From: an uncultured Porphyromonadaceae bacterium
Lineage (GTDB): Bacteria > Bacteroidota > Bacteroidia > Bacteroidales > Muribaculaceae
DNA length: 47,002 nucleotides
Direction of reading: 5' to 3'
Assembly: GCA_947174335.1 (NCBI GenBank)
Contig: CAMWIM010000011.1
Span: forward strand, 1 to 47,002
Positions 17,010 to 28,465 of the stretch are shown one piece after another. How positions within the stretch are numbered: position 1 is the stretch's first letter; each line of letters opens with the position of its first letter. The position numbers were made by a program, and so were the translations under genes. The notes under the pieces are model-generated. The model had not been told where the DNA came from. It searched no databases and saw only the letters and a list, made by a program, of their open reading frames with translations.

Positions 17010-17525
17010 TTAACGTTTACGGGCGATTACAACACCACCGATTATACATGCAAGTAACAACACACTGACTGCCTCAAAGGGAAGAAGGTATTGATAGTGG
17101 GCGGTTCCCATGAGTGCTTCTCCGACACGTTGCATATCAGGATTTGACATCTCGGGACGAGAAGTCATCAACATTTCGCAACGAGAGAAGAGAGACCATG
17201 CGGCTGCAATAAACATGACGGCTGCGCCGACTAATCCCATCTTTTTTGATTTTGAGGCGAGTTTCTCACTATTGTCGCCGGGATGACTTGTCAAAAGAAT
17301 TGAGAAGACAAACAACACGACAATACCACCGGCATATACCGCAATTTGGACAGCACCAAGGAACTCATAGTCGAGTTGGAAATAGATGGCGGCTGTGGCA
17401 AACAAGGTAAAAAGCAGGTATGTTGCAGCGCGAAGAATTTTTCGCGTTGTAACAGCGAGAATCGAGAAGATGACAATCGCAAGTGCGATTATCACATACA
17501 TGATTATACTTCCTACTGATTCCAT
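17010..17525 (-). CDS. nuoJ: NADH-quinone oxidoreductase subunit J
   Basis: A 171-residue subunit with five predicted membrane helices. The third-helix signature LGAVQIAVYAGGIVVLFVFSILL is present; this helix is known to rotate in the coupling mechanism of complex I. The C-terminus ends in a helix and a short basic tail (VVIARKR). It is 17 bp after nuoI and 6 bp before nuoK. Confidence 0.96.
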   Translation of the reverse strand: MESVGSIIMYVIIALAIVIFSILAVTTRKILRAATYLLFTLFATAAIYFQLDYEFLGAVQIAVYAGGIVVLFVFSILLTSHPGDNSEKLASKSKKMGLVGAAVMFIAAAWSLFSRCEMLMTSRPEMSNPDMQRVGEALMGTAHYQYLLPFEAVSVLLLACIIGGVVIARKR

Positions 17526-17542
17526 ATTGTAGATTGATTTTA

Positions 17543-18172
17543 TTATTCAGGTTTTGCTTCTCCCTCGGCAGGTTTTTCAGCGGCGGGAGCTTCTTCGCTT
17601 TTAGCGGCTGCGGCAGCTGCGGCTTTTTTCTCGGCTGCAGCTTTCATTGCGGCTTCGATTCGAGCTTTTTTAGCGGCTTCAGCAGCAGCTAATTCTTCGG
17701 GAGTTGGCTCGGGATCGGGTACTTCGGGAAGATAGTTGAGCTGTTTAACGAGTTTTGAACGGGTGAAAACAGCCTGCTCGAAATCGTTTGAGAAATCAAG
17801 CGCATTGGTCGGACAAGAAGTGACACAGAGCTGACAGAAAGTACAGCTTCCGAGGTCATAAATATAACGGTCAAGTTTTTTCTTTTTCTTGCCGTCGGGA
17901 GTCTCAACCATTTTGGTTTCGACAGTAATTGTGCCATTAGGACAATTACGCTCACATGTTCCGCACGCGATACATTTGTGACGTCCTTCCTTGTCATAAA
18001 TCAGTTCAAGACAAGCACGGAAACGCTGTGCTACATGTTGAGTCTCGCGATTTTCGGGATATTTTTCGGTAATCTTCGGCGTTACAAATTCTTTACCGGT
18101 CACAGACAAACCTTTAACAAGGCTTGCTATACCGGTGCCTAATGATGAAAAATAATCTTTTACACTACCCAT
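17543..18172 (-). CDS. nuoI: NADH-quinone oxidoreductase subunit I, with Ala/Lys/Glu tail
   Basis: A 209-residue iron-sulfur subunit. Two 4Fe-4S ferredoxin motifs are complete: C67/C70/C73/C77 (CIACGTCERNCP) and C110/C113/C116/C120 (CTFCQLCVTSCP). They carry electrons from the peripheral arm towards NuoB. From residue about 151 the protein runs into a low-complexity tail of about 59 residues, first Pro/Glu, then Ala/Lys/Glu that looks helical and very soluble, then Glu/Pro/Ala. This tail is not part of the usual fold. The gene is the first nuo gene after the atp block, 37 bp behind atpG, without an intervening terminator. Confidence 0.96.
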   Translation of the reverse strand: MGSVKDYFSSLGTGIASLVKGLSVTGKEFVTPKITEKYPENRETQHVAQRFRACLELIYDKEGRHKCIACGTCERNCPNGTITVETKMVETPDGKKKKKLDRYIYDLGSCTFCQLCVTSCPTNALDFSNDFEQAVFTRSKLVKQLNYLPEVPDPEPTPEELAAAEAAKKARIEAAMKAAAEKKAAAAAAAKSEEAPAAEKPAEGEAKPE

Positions 18173-18209
18173 AGATAATGAATATGCTAATTAATTGGTT
18201 TATATTATT

Positions 18210-19094
18210 CTATTTAATTTGTCCGCCCAATATATCAAGAAGTTCGGTCGTGATACTGTTTTGACGGAGTTTATTGTATTCGATTTGTAGTTGTTCAAGA
18301 AGTTTCTTGGCGTTATCGTTAGCACTTTGCATTGCCATTACACGTGCCGCTTGTTCGGCAGCACGGTTCTCGGTAAAGACTTCCTGCATAAGCGATAACA
18401 GATAAAGCGGTAATACAGCTCTGAAGATTGTTACGGCATCAGGTTCAAAAATATATGGACGGCTTGATGTCGTCGACTGACCAAGTCCGTTAAATTTCTC
18501 AGCCGAGATAGGTAACAACTGCTCGGTCGCAGGCACTTGTCGGCTGATGCTCTTGAAATTCATATATAATATATCGATTTGGTCGAGCTTTCCGCCGGTA
18601 AACGCATCACGAAGATTTTCAGTAAATTTCTTTACCACATCACCTTCTGACTTAGAGTCGACGCCTTCAATATTTTGAACTGTAATATTATTATCATCAA
18701 GCTTTTGAACCGCTTTCAACATCTTGGCACCAACCGGGATAACGGTAATTTTTACATTTTCACCGAATTTAGCACGATATTTGGCGATGTTTGCAAGCAA
18801 AATCTTGAAAAGGTTAACATTAAACGCTCCGCAAAGACCGTCGTCCGAGCCCCAGACTACGATTCCGAGATTCTCGACATTACGCTCTTCAAGAAGTGGT
18901 GACGAAACAGGGGCATCGGCTGAAAGCAGATTTCCGATGATAACCTCAATCTGCGAGCGGAACGGAAGCTGCTTTTTGAGGGCGGCTTCAGCCTTGTGCA
19001 TCTTGGCAGAAGAAATCATCTTCATGGCGCCGGTAATCTTCTCTGAAGAAGCTACCGAACCAATTCGTCCTTTTAGTTCTCGAAGGGTTGCCAT
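18210..19094 (-). CDS. atpG: ATP synthase F1 gamma subunit
   Basis: A 294-residue protein forming the central rotor shaft. The N-terminus ATLRELKGRIGSVASSEKITGAMKMISSAKM and the C-terminal MAMQSANDNAKKLLEQLQIEYNKLRQNSIT are the two long helices of the coiled shaft, with VVWGSDDGLCGAFNVNL at the Rossmann-like middle domain. It is the last atp gene: 44 bp after atpA and 37 bp before nuoI. Confidence 0.97.
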   Translation of the reverse strand: MATLRELKGRIGSVASSEKITGAMKMISSAKMHKAEAALKKQLPFRSQIEVIIGNLLSADAPVSSPLLEERNVENLGIVVWGSDDGLCGAFNVNLFKILLANIAKYRAKFGENVKITVIPVGAKMLKAVQKLDDNNITVQNIEGVDSKSEGDVVKKFTENLRDAFTGGKLDQIDILYMNFKSISRQVPATEQLLPISAEKFNGLGQSTTSSRPYIFEPDAVTIFRAVLPLYLLSLMQEVFTENRAAEQAARVMAMQSANDNAKKLLEQLQIEYNKLRQNSITTELLDILGGQIK

Positions 19095-19138
19095 TGCAGA
19101 AAGTTAATGTTATTATATAATGAGTATATTATTCAATT

Positions 19139-20713
19139 TTAATTAAAACGTCCCGAAACTTCGGTTGCGACCTCGGTAATGATTTTTGTCACGTCATCGG
19201 TCAACTGACCCGAAGCAATGACATCCAACACATCAGCCTGATGTTTGGCATGAAGTACCTGCAGGAATGACTTTTCAAATTCAGCCACTTTATCGAGAGG
19301 CACGTTTTCAAGAAGACCGTTCACACCGCAATAGATGACTGCAACTTGATCGGCAACAGGTACAGGATGATATTGAGGTTGAATAAGCAAACGTTCATTT
19401 TTGCGTCCTCGGTCGATGACACGGGCAGTTACCGCATCGATGTCACCACCAAATTTGGTGAATGATTCAAGCTCGCGGAACTGAGCCTGGTCAATCTTGA
19501 GTGTGCCGGCAACCTTTTTCATCGGTTTGATCTGAGCATTACCACCAACACGCGATACAGAGATACCTACATTGATAGCAGGACGGATACCGCGGTTAAA
19601 GAGTGCCGACTCAAGATAAATCTGACCGTCGGTAATTGAAATCACGTTGGTCGGGATATATGCTGACACGTCACCTGCTTGAGTCTCGATGATTGGAAGC
19701 GCGGTGAGCGAACCGCCACCTTTTACAATCGGTTTGAGGGCGTCGGGAAGGTCATTCATCATTGAAGCCACCTCTTGGTTATCGATGATTTTTGCAGCAC
19801 GTTCGAGCAAACGAGAATGGAGATAGAAAATATCACCGGGATAAGCTTCACGACCCGAAGGACGTTTCAAGATAAGCGAAATTTCGCGATATGCGACAGC
19901 CTGTTTCGAGAGGTCATCATAAACGATGAGCGCATCGCCACCGGTATCGCGGATAAATTCACCGATTGCCACACCTGCAAATGGTGAGTAGTAGCGCATT
20001 GCAGCCGAATCAGAAGCTGTTGCGGCAACAACGACTGTATAATCGAGCGCACCATGCTGACGCAGAGTGTCAACGATGGCAGCAACTGAAGAAGCCTTTT
20101 GACCGATTGCAACATAGATGCAATATACAGGTTTGCCCTCTTCAAAGTTTTTGCGCTGGTTTATAATAGTGTCAATAGCGATAGCAGTTTTACCAATCTG
20201 ACGGTCACCGATGATGAGCTCACGCTGTCCGCGACCAATGGGCACCATAGAGTCGACAGCCTTGATACCTGTTTGAAGCGGCTGTTTAACCGGCTGGCGG
20301 AAAATTACGCCCGGAGCCTTACGCTCAAGAGGCAGGTCGAGCAACTTGCCTTCAATAGGCCCACGACCGTCAATAGGCTCGCCAAGAACGTTGATGACAC
20401 GACCGAATAGTCCCATTCCGACAGGGATAGAGGCGATTTTGCCGGTACGTTTCACCGACATATTTTCGGTAACTTTATTTACGTCGTTCAACAAGATGAC
20501 ACCGACGTTGCTCTCCTCAAGATTGAGGGCAACACCTTTGACACCGTTTTCAAACTCAACAAGTTCGTTAGAACAAACATTGTCAAGTCCATACACATGG
20601 GCGACACCGTCACCAACTTCGAGAACCGAGCCTGTTTCTTCAAAAGAAACGTTGGCGTTAACATTCTCAAGTTGTGATTTTAATATTTCAGATATCTCGC
20701 TTGGGTTAATCAT
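19139..20713 (-). CDS. atpA: ATP synthase F1 alpha subunit
   Basis: A 524-residue subunit. The nucleotide-binding P-loop GDRQIGKT is at residues 169-176, with Ile where GDRQTGKT is common; the GxxxxGKT consensus is kept. The segment [13 protein letters not shown] holds the arginine that reaches into the catalytic site of the beta subunit. Alpha subunits bind nucleotide without catalysing and alternate with beta in the F1 ring. The gene lies 9 bp after atpH. Confidence 0.98.
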   Translation of the reverse strand: MINPSEISEILKSQLENVNANVSFEETGSVLEVGDGVAHVYGLDNVCSNELVEFENGVKGVALNLEESNVGVILLNDVNKVTENMSVKRTGKIASIPVGMGLFGRVINVLGEPIDGRGPIEGKLLDLPLERKAPGVIFRQPVKQPLQTGIKAVDSMVPIGRGQRELIIGDRQIGKTAIAIDTIINQRKNFEEGKPVYCIYVAIGQKASSVAAIVDTLRQHGALDYTVVVAATASDSAAMRYYSPFAGVAIGEFIRDTGGDALIVYDDLSKQAVAYREISLILKRPSGREAYPGDIFYLHSRLLERAAKIIDNQEVASMMNDLPDALKPIVKGGGSLTALPIIETQAGDVSAYIPTNVISITDGQIYLESALFNRGIRPAINVGISVSRVGGNAQIKPMKKVAGTLKIDQAQFRELESFTKFGGDIDAVTARVIDRGRKNERLLIQPQYHPVPVADQVAVIYCGVNGLLENVPLDKVAEFEKSFLQVLHAKHQADVLDVIASGQLTDDVTKIITEVATEVSGRFN

Positions 20714-20722
20714 CTTTCAGAT

Positions 20723-21277
20723 TTAGTTGGTAAAAAGTTTCAAACGCAATTGTTTCAATTCATTTTTGACAGAAGCATCGAGTTGCTTGTTGTCAAGATT
20801 GATTACAAAACCTCCGATGAGTTCGGGGTCAATCTTAGTGTTGAGTCGGATATCGGCACCGGCGGGCAACTGTGTTGCGACAGCCTTATTGATACGCTCC
20901 AATTCTTCAGCGTTCAACTGACATGCCGAGGTGACATCGACAATAAAGATATTGTTGGCCTTGCGATAAATGTCAAGATAAGCTAATGCGATTGCACGAA
21001 TCAGGTCAATACGTTTGTTTTTGACAAGCAGTTTCAGGAAATCGTCAAACAAGTCACCTGTCGTTTTACCGTCATCTCCGGCGGCAATGTTCAGGAGTTT
21101 GATTTTTTGCTCATCTTTAATAAACGGATTGGCAATTGTCGGCTCAAGCTCACTATTGCCGGCAAACGATGTGACTAAAGTCGACATGTAGTTATACATA
21201 TCGGCTGAAGTCGACTTTTCAACGGCGACTTTATAGAGTGCTTTGGCATATCGACGTGGTATCAGGCCTTCGTTCAT
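20723..21277 (-). CDS. atpH: ATP synthase F1 delta subunit (OSCP)
   Basis: A 184-residue protein with the delta pattern: an N-terminal helical bundle beginning GLIPRRYAKALYKVA, a middle NKRIDLIRAIALAYLDIYRK and a C-terminal beta/helix end DPELIGGFVINLDNKQLDASVKNELKQLR. It joins the top of F1 to the b-subunit stalk. Gaps are 11 bp from atpF and 9 bp to atpA. Confidence 0.95.
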   Translation of the reverse strand: MNEGLIPRRYAKALYKVAVEKSTSADMYNYMSTLVTSFAGNSELEPTIANPFIKDEQKIKLLNIAAGDDGKTTGDLFDDFLKLLVKNKRIDLIRAIALAYLDIYRKANNIFIVDVTSACQLNAEELERINKAVATQLPAGADIRLNTKIDPELIGGFVINLDNKQLDASVKNELKQLRLKLFTN

Positions 21278-21288
21278 TCTTTATCGGT

Positions 21289-21786
21289 TTAGTTTTGTTT
21301 CTCTACTTGATCGAGAAGGGAGTTAACAAGAGCTTGCTGAGCCTTAGGATCGTCGAGCTGACGTCTAACAACCTGTTGAGCAATGTCAAGTGCAAATTCG
21401 CCCACCTGCTGACGCAGTGAGTTTTCAGCTTCTTTGCGTGACTGCTCAATAGAAATTTTAGCGGCTTCGGCTTCCTTGCGGGCAACTTCTTTGGCATTTG
21501 CTCGCGCTTCTTCAACAATCTGAGCTTTCAGAGAGTCGGCTTCGCGGATGATGTCGGCTTCCTTACGCCTTGCTGCAGCAATGATTTCTTCGCCTGATTT
21601 TTGGGCATTTTCAAGCTGCAATTGCGCTTGTTGAGCATACTCCACCCCCTTGTCGATTAAATCGGCACGCTCGTCAACGGTCTTCATAATCACAGGCCAT
21701 GCAAACTTCCACAAAATGAGGAAGAGCAAAGCGAATGATACGAACATCCAAAAGACGAGTCCAAAACTCGGGGTGAAAAGTTCCAT
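21289..21786 (-). CDS. atpF: ATP synthase F0 b subunit
   Basis: A 165-residue protein with one N-terminal membrane helix (about residues 9-30, GLVFWMFVSFALLFLILWKF) and then a long charged, Ala/Glu/Lys-rich helix that dimerises as the peripheral stalk. Length is normal. It follows atpE by 21 bp and precedes atpH by 11 bp. Confidence 0.96.
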   Translation of the reverse strand: MELFTPSFGLVFWMFVSFALLFLILWKFAWPVIMKTVDERADLIDKGVEYAQQAQLQLENAQKSGEEIIAAARRKEADIIREADSLKAQIVEEARANAKEVARKEAEAAKISIEQSRKEAENSLRQQVGEFALDIAQQVVRRQLDDPKAQQALVNSLLDQVEKQN

Positions 21787-21807
21787 AGGATACTTTTAAG
21801 TTGTTGA

Positions 21808-22065
<258 letters not shown>

Positions 22066-22083
22066 TTAATTGTTTATATTTAT

Positions 22084-23214
22084 TTAATTTGTTTCGCTTG
22101 TTGCAAGATGCTGTATTTCAGTGTGCTCCTTTTTGTCATGAGCCTTATGTCCTTCTTCCTGAGCCAACGAAATGAATATTGTCGAAAGCATTGTGAACAC
22201 ATAGGCTTGAATGAACGAGACGAGCACATCAATCAACAGCATGAATACTGAGAAAATTATAGAGACGATTGCTGTGGCACCGCCGACAGCAACGCTGATT
22301 ACCGATGCAAAGATAAAAATCAGAAGTGTCAGCACAATCACAATCATGTGTCCACCCATCATATTGGCAAAAAGACGTACAGTCAATGCCGCAGGCTTGG
22401 TGAAGATTCCGAAAATCTCGATAACCGGCATGATAGGAAGCGGGAACTTCAACCAAAGGGGGACATCGGGCCAGAAAATATCTTTCCAATAATGTTTTGT
22501 TCCGAAAAGGTTGGTGACAAGGAACGTCAAAACCGCCATTGTCAACGTTACCGCAATATTACCTGTCAAGTTTGCTCCACCGGGGAAGATTACAATCAAG
22601 CCCAAAAGGTTCATCACAAAGATAAACATAAAGACAGTCAACAAAAACGGTGCAAATCGTTTTGCCTTGTCTTTGAGGGTTGATTTGATAACTCCGTCAT
22701 AGATGAACACCACGAGCGCTTCGCAAGCGCCTCTTGTTCCGCGGGGAGCCTTATAAGGATTCTTTTTATACCATCCCACGAGCGCGAATGCAAACCAAAG
22801 CACCAATGCAATGGTAATAAAGACCGCCAACACGTTTTTGGTGATTGAAACGTCAAAAGGAACAAGTTCCTCTCCGTTAACAATCTCGACAACCTTACCT
22901 TTGTAATCGCCTTCGGTGGGAACGACAAACGTTGTGTTTCCGTCAACATACTCATGTCCGTGAGCAACTCGTGCCGATGAGAAGCAATGCAAGCCGTCAC
23001 TTCCAAACACGATGATCGGCAACGGTATGCGACGATGATGATTAAACGGTAATTCCCAACCATAGGCATCTCCGAGGTGCTCGAAAATGATTTCTTTCGG
23101 GTCAATCTTAGTTTCAGCGTGCTCCTGAGCCGATTCGGCGGTAGCGTCGCTGAAGCCGATAGCCATCAGCCCTGCGATAAATCCGATTATTATGATTGTT
23201 ATTACTTTTTTCAT
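22084..23214 (-). CDS. atpB: ATP synthase F0 a subunit with exported N-terminus
   Basis: A 376-residue proton-channel subunit, longer than the roughly 270 of Escherichia coli. It begins with a signal-like segment (MKKVITIIIIGFIAGLMAIGFSDA) and about 100 hydrophilic residues rich in His and acidic residues before the first core helix, an extension typical of Bacteroidetes as I recall. The essential arginine is in ALTVRLFANMMGGHM. The start at 23214 is preferred: it is 8 bp after the atpC stop, keeps a normal signal, and an in-frame ATG at 23235 would add only seven residues inside atpC. No atpI gene is found between atpC and atpB. Confidence 0.94.
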   Translation of the reverse strand: MKKVITIIIIGFIAGLMAIGFSDATAESAQEHAETKIDPKEIIFEHLGDAYGWELPFNHHRRIPLPIIVFGSDGLHCFSSARVAHGHEYVDGNTTFVVPTEGDYKGKVVEIVNGEELVPFDVSITKNVLAVFITIALVLWFAFALVGWYKKNPYKAPRGTRGACEALVVFIYDGVIKSTLKDKAKRFAPFLLTVFMFIFVMNLLGLIVIFPGGANLTGNIAVTLTMAVLTFLVTNLFGTKHYWKDIFWPDVPLWLKFPLPIMPVIEIFGIFTKPAALTVRLFANMMGGHMIVIVLTLLIFIFASVISVAVGGATAIVSIIFSVFMLLIDVLVSFIQAYVFTMLSTIFISLAQEEGHKAHDKKEHTEIQHLATSETN

Positions 23215-23222
23215 CTTCTGTT

Positions 23223-23456
23223 TCAATATATACAAACCGACACGATGTTGTTGTCAACATCAACTATACCTTCTTCAATTTCAATGTCACGTTTTCCCTC
23301 GGCTGAAGTAAAACTGATAACACCTTTTACGAGAGTCGAGATAAGGGATGCGTGGTGATCAAGCACGGTGAATTGACCTTTTCCACCGGGCAGAGTTACC
23401 GACTTTGCGTCTCCCTCATAAACGATCTCTTGAGAAGATATAATTTTGAGTGTCAT
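23223..23456 (-). CDS. atpC: ATP synthase F1 epsilon subunit, one-domain form
   Basis: A 77-residue protein matching only the N-terminal beta-sandwich of epsilon: LKIISSQEIVYEGDAKSVTLPGGKGQFTVLDHHASLISTLVKGVI. The C-terminal two-helix domain (about 50 residues in Escherichia coli) that inhibits ATP hydrolysis is missing, and the gene ends cleanly with a stop before atpB, so this is a native short form and not a truncation. It connects gamma to the c ring. The gene follows atpD by 36 bp. Confidence 0.93.
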   Translation of the reverse strand: MTLKIISSQEIVYEGDAKSVTLPGGKGQFTVLDHHASLISTLVKGVISFTSAEGKRDIEIEEGIVDVDNNIVSVCIY

Positions 23457-23492
23457 TGTTTTATTCTCTGTTTTAAAAGAATTTTTTTGATT

Positions 23493-25028
<1,536 letters not shown>

Positions 25029-25029
25029 T

Positions 25030-25037
25030 CAAATTTA
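25030..25037 (-). promoter_or_regulatory. Possible internal promoter before atpD
   Basis: The minus strand reads TAAATTTG in the nuoH-atpD gap, an exact -7 match; no TTTG is found at the right distance upstream. Transcription would begin about 28 nt before atpD. It could let the atp genes be expressed above the nuo level. Confidence 0.35.
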
Positions 25038-25051
25038 CTGTTGGATATTTA

Positions 25052-26128
25052 TTAAAGGTGGATGCCGTAAACAACGATAAGCACCATCAACACGAGGTTG
25101 AAAAGGTTGATTGGCAACAGATATTTCCATTCGAGTGAAAGAAGCTGGTCGATGCGAAGACGGGGATATGTCCACTTAAACCAGATGATAACGAATGAAA
25201 GTGCAATTGCTTTTCCAATAAACCATATTACACCCGGGATATAATCCATGATGTGGTTGAACGACTCCCATCCGGGAATATGGAATGGCATCCATCCGCC
25301 AAGGAAGAGAAGAGCCGCTGTACCTGACACGATGAACAGGTTAAGATATTCCGCAAGGTAGAAGAAACCGAAGTGAATACCTGAATACTCTGTATGGTAT
25401 CCTGCGGTAAGCTCACTTTCAGCCTCGGGAAGGTCAAACGGACCACGGTTAGTTTCGGCAGTACCGGCAATCAAATATATGATGAAAGCGATAATTGCAG
25501 GAATGTGTCCTGAAAAGAGGAACCAGAGGTGATCCTGAGCTTGAACGATGTCGCCGATTGACATTGACCCGGCAAAGACAACCATTGTCAAGACCGACAA
25601 GCCTACCGAGAGTTCATAGCTGACCATCTGTGCGCCCGAACGAAGTGCGCCGATAAGGGTGAATTTGTTATTACTTGACCATCCGGCAAGAAGGATACCT
25701 AAAACGCCGATTGAAGATACAGCGATAAGGAAGAAAATGCCGATGTTGAAGTCAATGATCTGAAGTCCGTTACCCCATGGAAGAACGGCAAAGGCAAGCA
25801 TTGACGCGATAATTACGAGGTAAGGAGCGAGAGCGAACAAGAATTTGTCGACATGGTTAAGCGATATAAGCTCTTTAATGAGCATCTTGAACATATCGGC
25901 AAAACTTTGAAGAAGACCCCATGGACCTACACGGTCGGGACCGAGACGGCACTGGAATGCCGCACAAAGTTTACGTTCATAGTAAATATAGAAAAGAGCG
26001 AGCAGTGCGTAAACCAATAAAAGTCCGACACCGATTAAAACACACTCAATTGTAGTTGTAAGCCATCCCGGAAGGAATGAATTGAGGAGGTTATTAAGCC
26101 ACTCTGTGATTATTGAAAAGTCAAACAT
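25052..26128 (-). CDS. nuoH: NADH-quinone oxidoreductase subunit H
   Basis: A 358-residue membrane subunit with eight or so helices at the quinone-binding junction between the two arms. Signatures: [28 protein letters not shown] and [23 protein letters not shown] with the conserved acidic residues of the quinone channel. The gap to nuoCD is 45 bp. Here the nuo order is interrupted: nuoI, normally next, is displaced by eight atp genes. Confidence 0.97.
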   Translation of the reverse strand: MFDFSIITEWLNNLLNSFLPGWLTTTIECVLIGVGLLLVYALLALFYIYYERKLCAAFQCRLGPDRVGPWGLLQSFADMFKMLIKELISLNHVDKFLFALAPYLVIIASMLAFAVLPWGNGLQIIDFNIGIFFLIAVSSIGVLGILLAGWSSNNKFTLIGALRSGAQMVSYELSVGLSVLTMVVFAGSMSIGDIVQAQDHLWFLFSGHIPAIIAFIIYLIAGTAETNRGPFDLPEAESELTAGYHTEYSGIHFGFFYLAEYLNLFIVSGTAALLFLGGWMPFHIPGWESFNHIMDYIPGVIWFIGKAIALSFVIIWFKWTYPRLRIDQLLSLEWKYLLPINLFNLVLMVLIVVYGIHL

Positions 26129-26173
26129 GTTGCTTTCGATTTGGTTTATTAACTAATTCAGTTTAATTGAGTT

Positions 26174-27799
26174 TTAACGGTCAATGTCGGGAACAATATA
26201 GTCGAGCGAACCGCCGATTGTGATAAGGTCGGCAATTTTTTGACCTTCTGTAATATGGTCAACCACAGCAGCCAAAGGCAAACATGGAGGAGCAATCTTG
26301 AGACGGTAGGGTTTTGTCGAACCGTCGCTTTCGATATAGATACCGAACACACCACGGCAGCCTTCAACGAGCTGGAACCAACGTCCTTCGGGCAACTTGA
26401 GCACTTTGGGGACTTTTGCGCAGTAATCGCCTTCGGGAATTTTGTCGATAATCTGTTCGATAATGTGAGCCGACTGTTCGATTTCAGCAACACGGCATTT
26501 GAAGCGTGCGTATGAATCGCCTTCGGTCATTACAACCTGTTCAAAGTCAAGCTCGGGATAGATGCTGTATGGATCAGTTTTACGAACATCACAAGCCCAG
26601 CCCGAAGCACGTCCTGAAGGACCGGTTACCGACCATGAGATTGCATCTTTGCGGGAAAGATGACCGACACCGATCATACGGTTCTTGGTAATTACGTTGC
26701 CGGTAAAAAGTTTATTGTATTCCTTAATATTGGCAGGGAGTGTGGCAAGCAAATCCTTGACATCTTTTACAAAGTCAGGATCGAGGTCAGCCATCACACC
26801 GCCGATGCAGTCATAGTTAAAAGTCATACGCGCTCCGCAAGTCTTCTCCATGATATCGAGAATCTGTTCACGAACACGCAGGGTGTAGAACAACATTGTT
26901 GTTGCACCAAGGTCCATACAGAATGTTCCGATAAATAGACAGTGAGAAGCGATACGTGAAAGCTCGTCCATAATCACGCGGATATACTGCGCGCGGAGGG
27001 GAACTTCAATATTTGCAGCTTTCTCGATACAGAGACAAAGTCCGTGGTGATAGTTATGAGCCGAGAAGTAGTCGAGACGGTCCATGAAATGGAGAGTCTG
27101 GGGATATGCGAGAGTTTCGCAAAGTTTCTCAACACCGCGGTGGATATATCCCATGTAAACATCAATCTTCTTGATTGTTTCACCGTCAACAGCTGTGCGG
27201 AAACGGAGCACACCGTGAGTTGCAGGGTGCTGGGGACCGATGTTCACCACAAAATCTTCGGGTTTGAAAACTGCATGCTCAGTCTTGACGATTTTACCAT
27301 CTTTCATGGTGTATTCGTATGTATCGTCGGTCTGGCGTTCGTTTTCGATAGAAACCTCGTTGGCTTTGTCGTTCATGTCGTAATCCTTACGTAAAGGATA
27401 GCCGACCCAGTCAACAGAGAGGAACAAACGACGCATGTCGGGATTGTTCAGGAAGATGATGCCGAAGAAGTCATAGACTTCACGTTCAAAGATTCCGGCA
27501 ATAGCCCACAAATCACTGATTGAAGGAATTGCAGGATGTTCACGACCTTCGACCGATGTCTTGAATGCAACGTGGGTTTTGTGTTCGGTCGAGGTCAAGT
27601 AGTAAATACAGCCGAGACGCTCGCCCCAGTCCATACCGACGATAGTGACAAGGTAGTCAAACGCGAGTTCTTTCTCGTCGCGGAGGAACTGAGCAAATTC
27701 GTGGACTTTCTCAGAAGGAATGTCAAACATCATGATTTCGCCTTCTTCTACAGAAGCCTGTGAAAATCTTTCAGCGACAATGTCTTTTATATTAGCCAT
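26174..27799 (-). CDS. nuoCD: NADH-quinone oxidoreductase fused subunit C/D
   Basis: A 541-residue fusion. Residues 1 to about 150 are NuoC, with the signature EREVYDFFGIIFLNNPDMRR and the end VGYPLRKDY; residues about 180-541 are NuoD, with VNIGPQHPATHGVLRF, GYIHRGVEKLCE and the terminal GSLDYIVPDIDR. Together they form the quinone-reducing part of the peripheral arm. The C/D fusion is found in several bacterial groups including Bacteroidetes. The gap to nuoB is 51 bp. No nuoE, nuoF or nuoG is present, so the NADH module is missing and electrons probably enter from another donor. Confidence 0.97.
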   Translation of the reverse strand: MANIKDIVAERFSQASVEEGEIMMFDIPSEKVHEFAQFLRDEKELAFDYLVTIVGMDWGERLGCIYYLTSTEHKTHVAFKTSVEGREHPAIPSISDLWAIAGIFEREVYDFFGIIFLNNPDMRRLFLSVDWVGYPLRKDYDMNDKANEVSIENERQTDDTYEYTMKDGKIVKTEHAVFKPEDFVVNIGPQHPATHGVLRFRTAVDGETIKKIDVYMGYIHRGVEKLCETLAYPQTLHFMDRLDYFSAHNYHHGLCLCIEKAANIEVPLRAQYIRVIMDELSRIASHCLFIGTFCMDLGATTMLFYTLRVREQILDIMEKTCGARMTFNYDCIGGVMADLDPDFVKDVKDLLATLPANIKEYNKLFTGNVITKNRMIGVGHLSRKDAISWSVTGPSGRASGWACDVRKTDPYSIYPELDFEQVVMTEGDSYARFKCRVAEIEQSAHIIEQIIDKIPEGDYCAKVPKVLKLPEGRWFQLVEGCRGVFGIYIESDGSTKPYRLKIAPPCLPLAAVVDHITEGQKIADLITIGGSLDYIVPDIDR

Positions 27800-27850
27800 A
27801 ACTGGTAAAAGTTCTTGATTTAAGATGAAAAGTTAATTAGTGTCGAACAA

Positions 27851-28465
27851 TTATTCTTTATCGATAGGATGTTGGCGAAGGAATTCCTTCTGGCTTTCCT
27901 GACGGTTAACGCCACCAAAGAACTTTTCGACTTTCATTTTGCGAGAGAGCTGCATGATACCGTAAATCATAGCCTCGGGACGCGGAGGACATCCGGGGAC
28001 AAAAACGTCAACGGGAATGATATCCTCGATACCGCGGGCAACATGATATGATTTGCGGAATGGACCGCCCGAGATAGCGCATGAGCCACAAGCAATCACA
28101 TACTTGGGTTCGGCGAGCTGATCATAAAGACGGCGAAGAACGGGAGCCATACGGTTAACGATCGTACCGGCAACCATGATAAAGTCGGCTTGACGGGGTG
28201 AGGCACGGGCAACTTCCCAGCCAAAACGAGCCATGTCAAAACGAGCGGCTCCAAGCGACACGAATTCGATGCCGCAACAACTGGTAGCGAAAGTAAGAGG
28301 CCAGATTGAGTTAGAACGCCCCCAGTTGATCAACTTGTCAAGACTGCCGACAAGTACGTTTGTACCTGAATCGCGAAGCTCCTGAACAAGCTTTTCGATA
28401 TATTCATTATCTTTGAATGCCTCATAAGGCATGCTCTTTGTCGTGATTTGATCTTTTACTTCCAT
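27851..28465 (-). CDS. nuoB: NADH-quinone oxidoreductase subunit B
   Basis: A 204-residue subunit that holds the last iron-sulfur cluster, N2, before quinone. The four ligands are visible: tandem C63-C64 (TSCCGIEF), C129 (ACGSCAISGG) and C159 (VPGCPPRPEA). The start overlaps the last 10 bases of nuoA, implying translational coupling. A slightly extended basic C-terminus (about 30 residues) follows the last core helix. Confidence 0.97.
   Translation of the reverse strand: MEVKDQITTKSMPYEAFKDNEYIEKLVQELRDSGTNVLVGSLDKLINWGRSNSIWPLTFATSCCGIEFVSLGAARFDMARFGWEVARASPRQADFIMVAGTIVNRMAPVLRRLYDQLAEPKYVIACGSCAISGGPFRKSYHVARGIEDIIPVDVFVPGCPPRPEAMIYGIMQLSRKMKVEKFFGGVNRQESQKEFLRQHPIDKE

Noticed and set aside
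23223..23456. Truncated epsilon pseudogene
   Set aside because: The gene has a normal stop and spacing to atpB, and the missing C-terminal domain is a known natural variant.
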